Assembly: GCA_945861915.1 (NCBI GenBank) | Contig: CAMAWK010000129.1 | Span: 1 to 6,660, forward strand | From: Flavobacterium psychrophilum | GTDB lineage: Bacteria > Bacteroidota > Bacteroidia > Flavobacteriales > Flavobacteriaceae | Length of the DNA stretch: 6,660 bases | Reading direction: 5' to 3' | In this document: positions 6,187-6,660 of the stretch, piece by piece | Numbering within the stretch: the first letter of the stretch is position 1 | How the letters are laid out: each line of letters begins with the position of its first letter | The notes under the pieces: generated by a model | What the model saw: only the letters and a program-made list of their open reading frames with translations | Told to the model about the DNA's origin: nothing | Databases searched by the model: none | Position numbers and translations under genes: made by a program

Positions 6187-6660
6187 TTAATTTTTTACTT
6201 TTCGTTTTACCGTAAAAGTATGTTTTAAACCTTTAAAAGAGTCTAAATCGGCTTTAATCGAACCCACAGCAAGACTCGCTTTGATTCGTAGAGGCAATTT
6301 GTTGTTGTCATCAGAAACCCAAACAGTCAAACTTTCTTCCTCTTTAAAAACACGTCCAGACTGAACTAATGGTCTAAAAATCATAGCTGGAACGACTCCG
6401 AATTTAGTAGTTATATCTTCACGTCCTAAAAATTTGAGTTTAAACTTGGTCGTTTCATCATCAAAAAACATATCAATAGCAACGGATTCTCCTGGAACTA
6501 GTTTATCTATTTTTGGGTAATTCCTTAAATAATAAAAGGTAGAAAGAATATCTTGAGCATTTTTGGCAATTTCAAGTGTTTTTTGGGTTTCATTTTTATA
6601 ATCTTTTACAAATACTTTGTTTTCGGTTTGATTAAAAAATCCCTCTTGATTTTTTATATA
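6187..6660 (-). CDS. DUF3108 domain protein, C-terminal fragment
   Basis: The frame is open from the stop at 6187 to the window edge, giving the last 157 residues of a protein whose start lies outside. An internal ATG at 6469-6471 could be mistaken for a start, but 63 codons upstream of it remain open and match the family (AQDILSTFYYLRNYPKIDKL, then ESVAIDMFFDDE). The rest has the DUF3108 pattern I recall from flavobacteria: FKLKFLGRE, FRPLVQSGRVFKEEESLTVWVSDD, LPLRIKASLAVGSIKADLDSFKG. DUF3108 proteins are exported beta-rich proteins of unknown biochemical role. The stop is 22 bases from the start of the M23 lipopeptidase, and the pair probably forms an envelope operon. The C-terminus is strongly basic (VKRKVKN). 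The N-terminal signal peptide cannot be seen here. Confidence 0.9.
   Translation of the reverse strand, partial: YIKNQEGFFNQTENKVFVKDYKNETQKTLEIAKNAQDILSTFYYLRNYPKIDKLVPGESVAIDMFFDDETTKFKLKFLGREDITTKFGVVPAMIFRPLVQSGRVFKEEESLTVWVSDDNNKLPLRIKASLAVGSIKADLDSFKGLKHTFTVKRKVKN

Noticed and set aside
6037..6228. Plus-strand open frame spanning the M23/DUF3108 junction
   Set aside because: It is antisense to two supported genes; its hydrophobic stretch is the reverse of the lipoprotein signal peptide.
6187..6471. Stand-alone 94-aa gene starting at the ATG at 6471
   Set aside because: The frame continues open to the window edge with family-like sequence, so this is an internal Met of a longer DUF3108 gene.
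1..6660. CRISPR array, tRNA/rRNA, insertion sequence or phage remnant
   Set aside because: I saw no regularly spaced direct repeats, no tRNA-like cloverleaf, no transposase or integrase motifs and no terminal inverted repeats; all long frames are accounted for by recognisable chromosomal genes.

Overview
The window looks like ordinary chromosomal DNA of a flavobacterium (Bacteroidota, Flavobacteriaceae-like). The evidence is high A+T content, a type IX secretion C-terminal sorting domain, matches to the Bacteroidota promoter element TAnnTTTG, A-rich rather than Shine-Dalgarno leaders, and a DUF3108 / M23 lipopeptidase gene pair. The genus is an inference from recalled protein similarity, not a search.

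Layout, left to right. Bases 1-410 (+) hold the 3' end of a secreted or surface protein ending in a type A T9SS sorting domain. A strong, probably bidirectional hairpin terminator (435-466) separates it from convergent dinB (DNA polymerase IV, 479-1561, -). A divergent 103-bp promoter region follows, then a CYTH / triphosphate tunnel metalloenzyme (1665-2135, +). That gene meets a small RlpA-like double-psi beta-barrel protein (2132-2617, -) tail to tail, and the two stop codons interlock in one TTAA. Upstream of rlpA on the same strand is a four-helix membrane protein (2668-3090, -). Next come the pgi terminator (3123-3153), pgi (3193-4836, -), an M23 lipoprotein endopeptidase with a TTG start (4911-6164, -), and the C-terminal part of a DUF3108 protein (6187-6660, -) that runs off the window.

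How the genes fit together. The right half reads as a leftward set: DUF3108 and M23 are closely spaced and probably cotranscribed. pgi has its own promoter candidate but no visible terminator separates it from the M23 gene. The membrane-protein gene and rlpA form a second leftward pair. Several products act in the envelope (M23 endopeptidase, RlpA-like protein, DUF3108, T9SS cargo). Pgi links to central carbon metabolism and, through fructose-6-phosphate, to amino sugar precursors; a functional link to the envelope genes is only suggested by proximity.

I found no mobile element, CRISPR array, tRNA, rRNA or convincing new multi-gene system. There is no gene-free stretch above 300 bases. The points most worth a second look are the HxC (instead of HxH) zinc motif of the M23 enzyme, its TTG start, a Lys at a proposed RlpA active-site Glu position, the interlocked convergent stop codons, and a possibly leaderless dinB.
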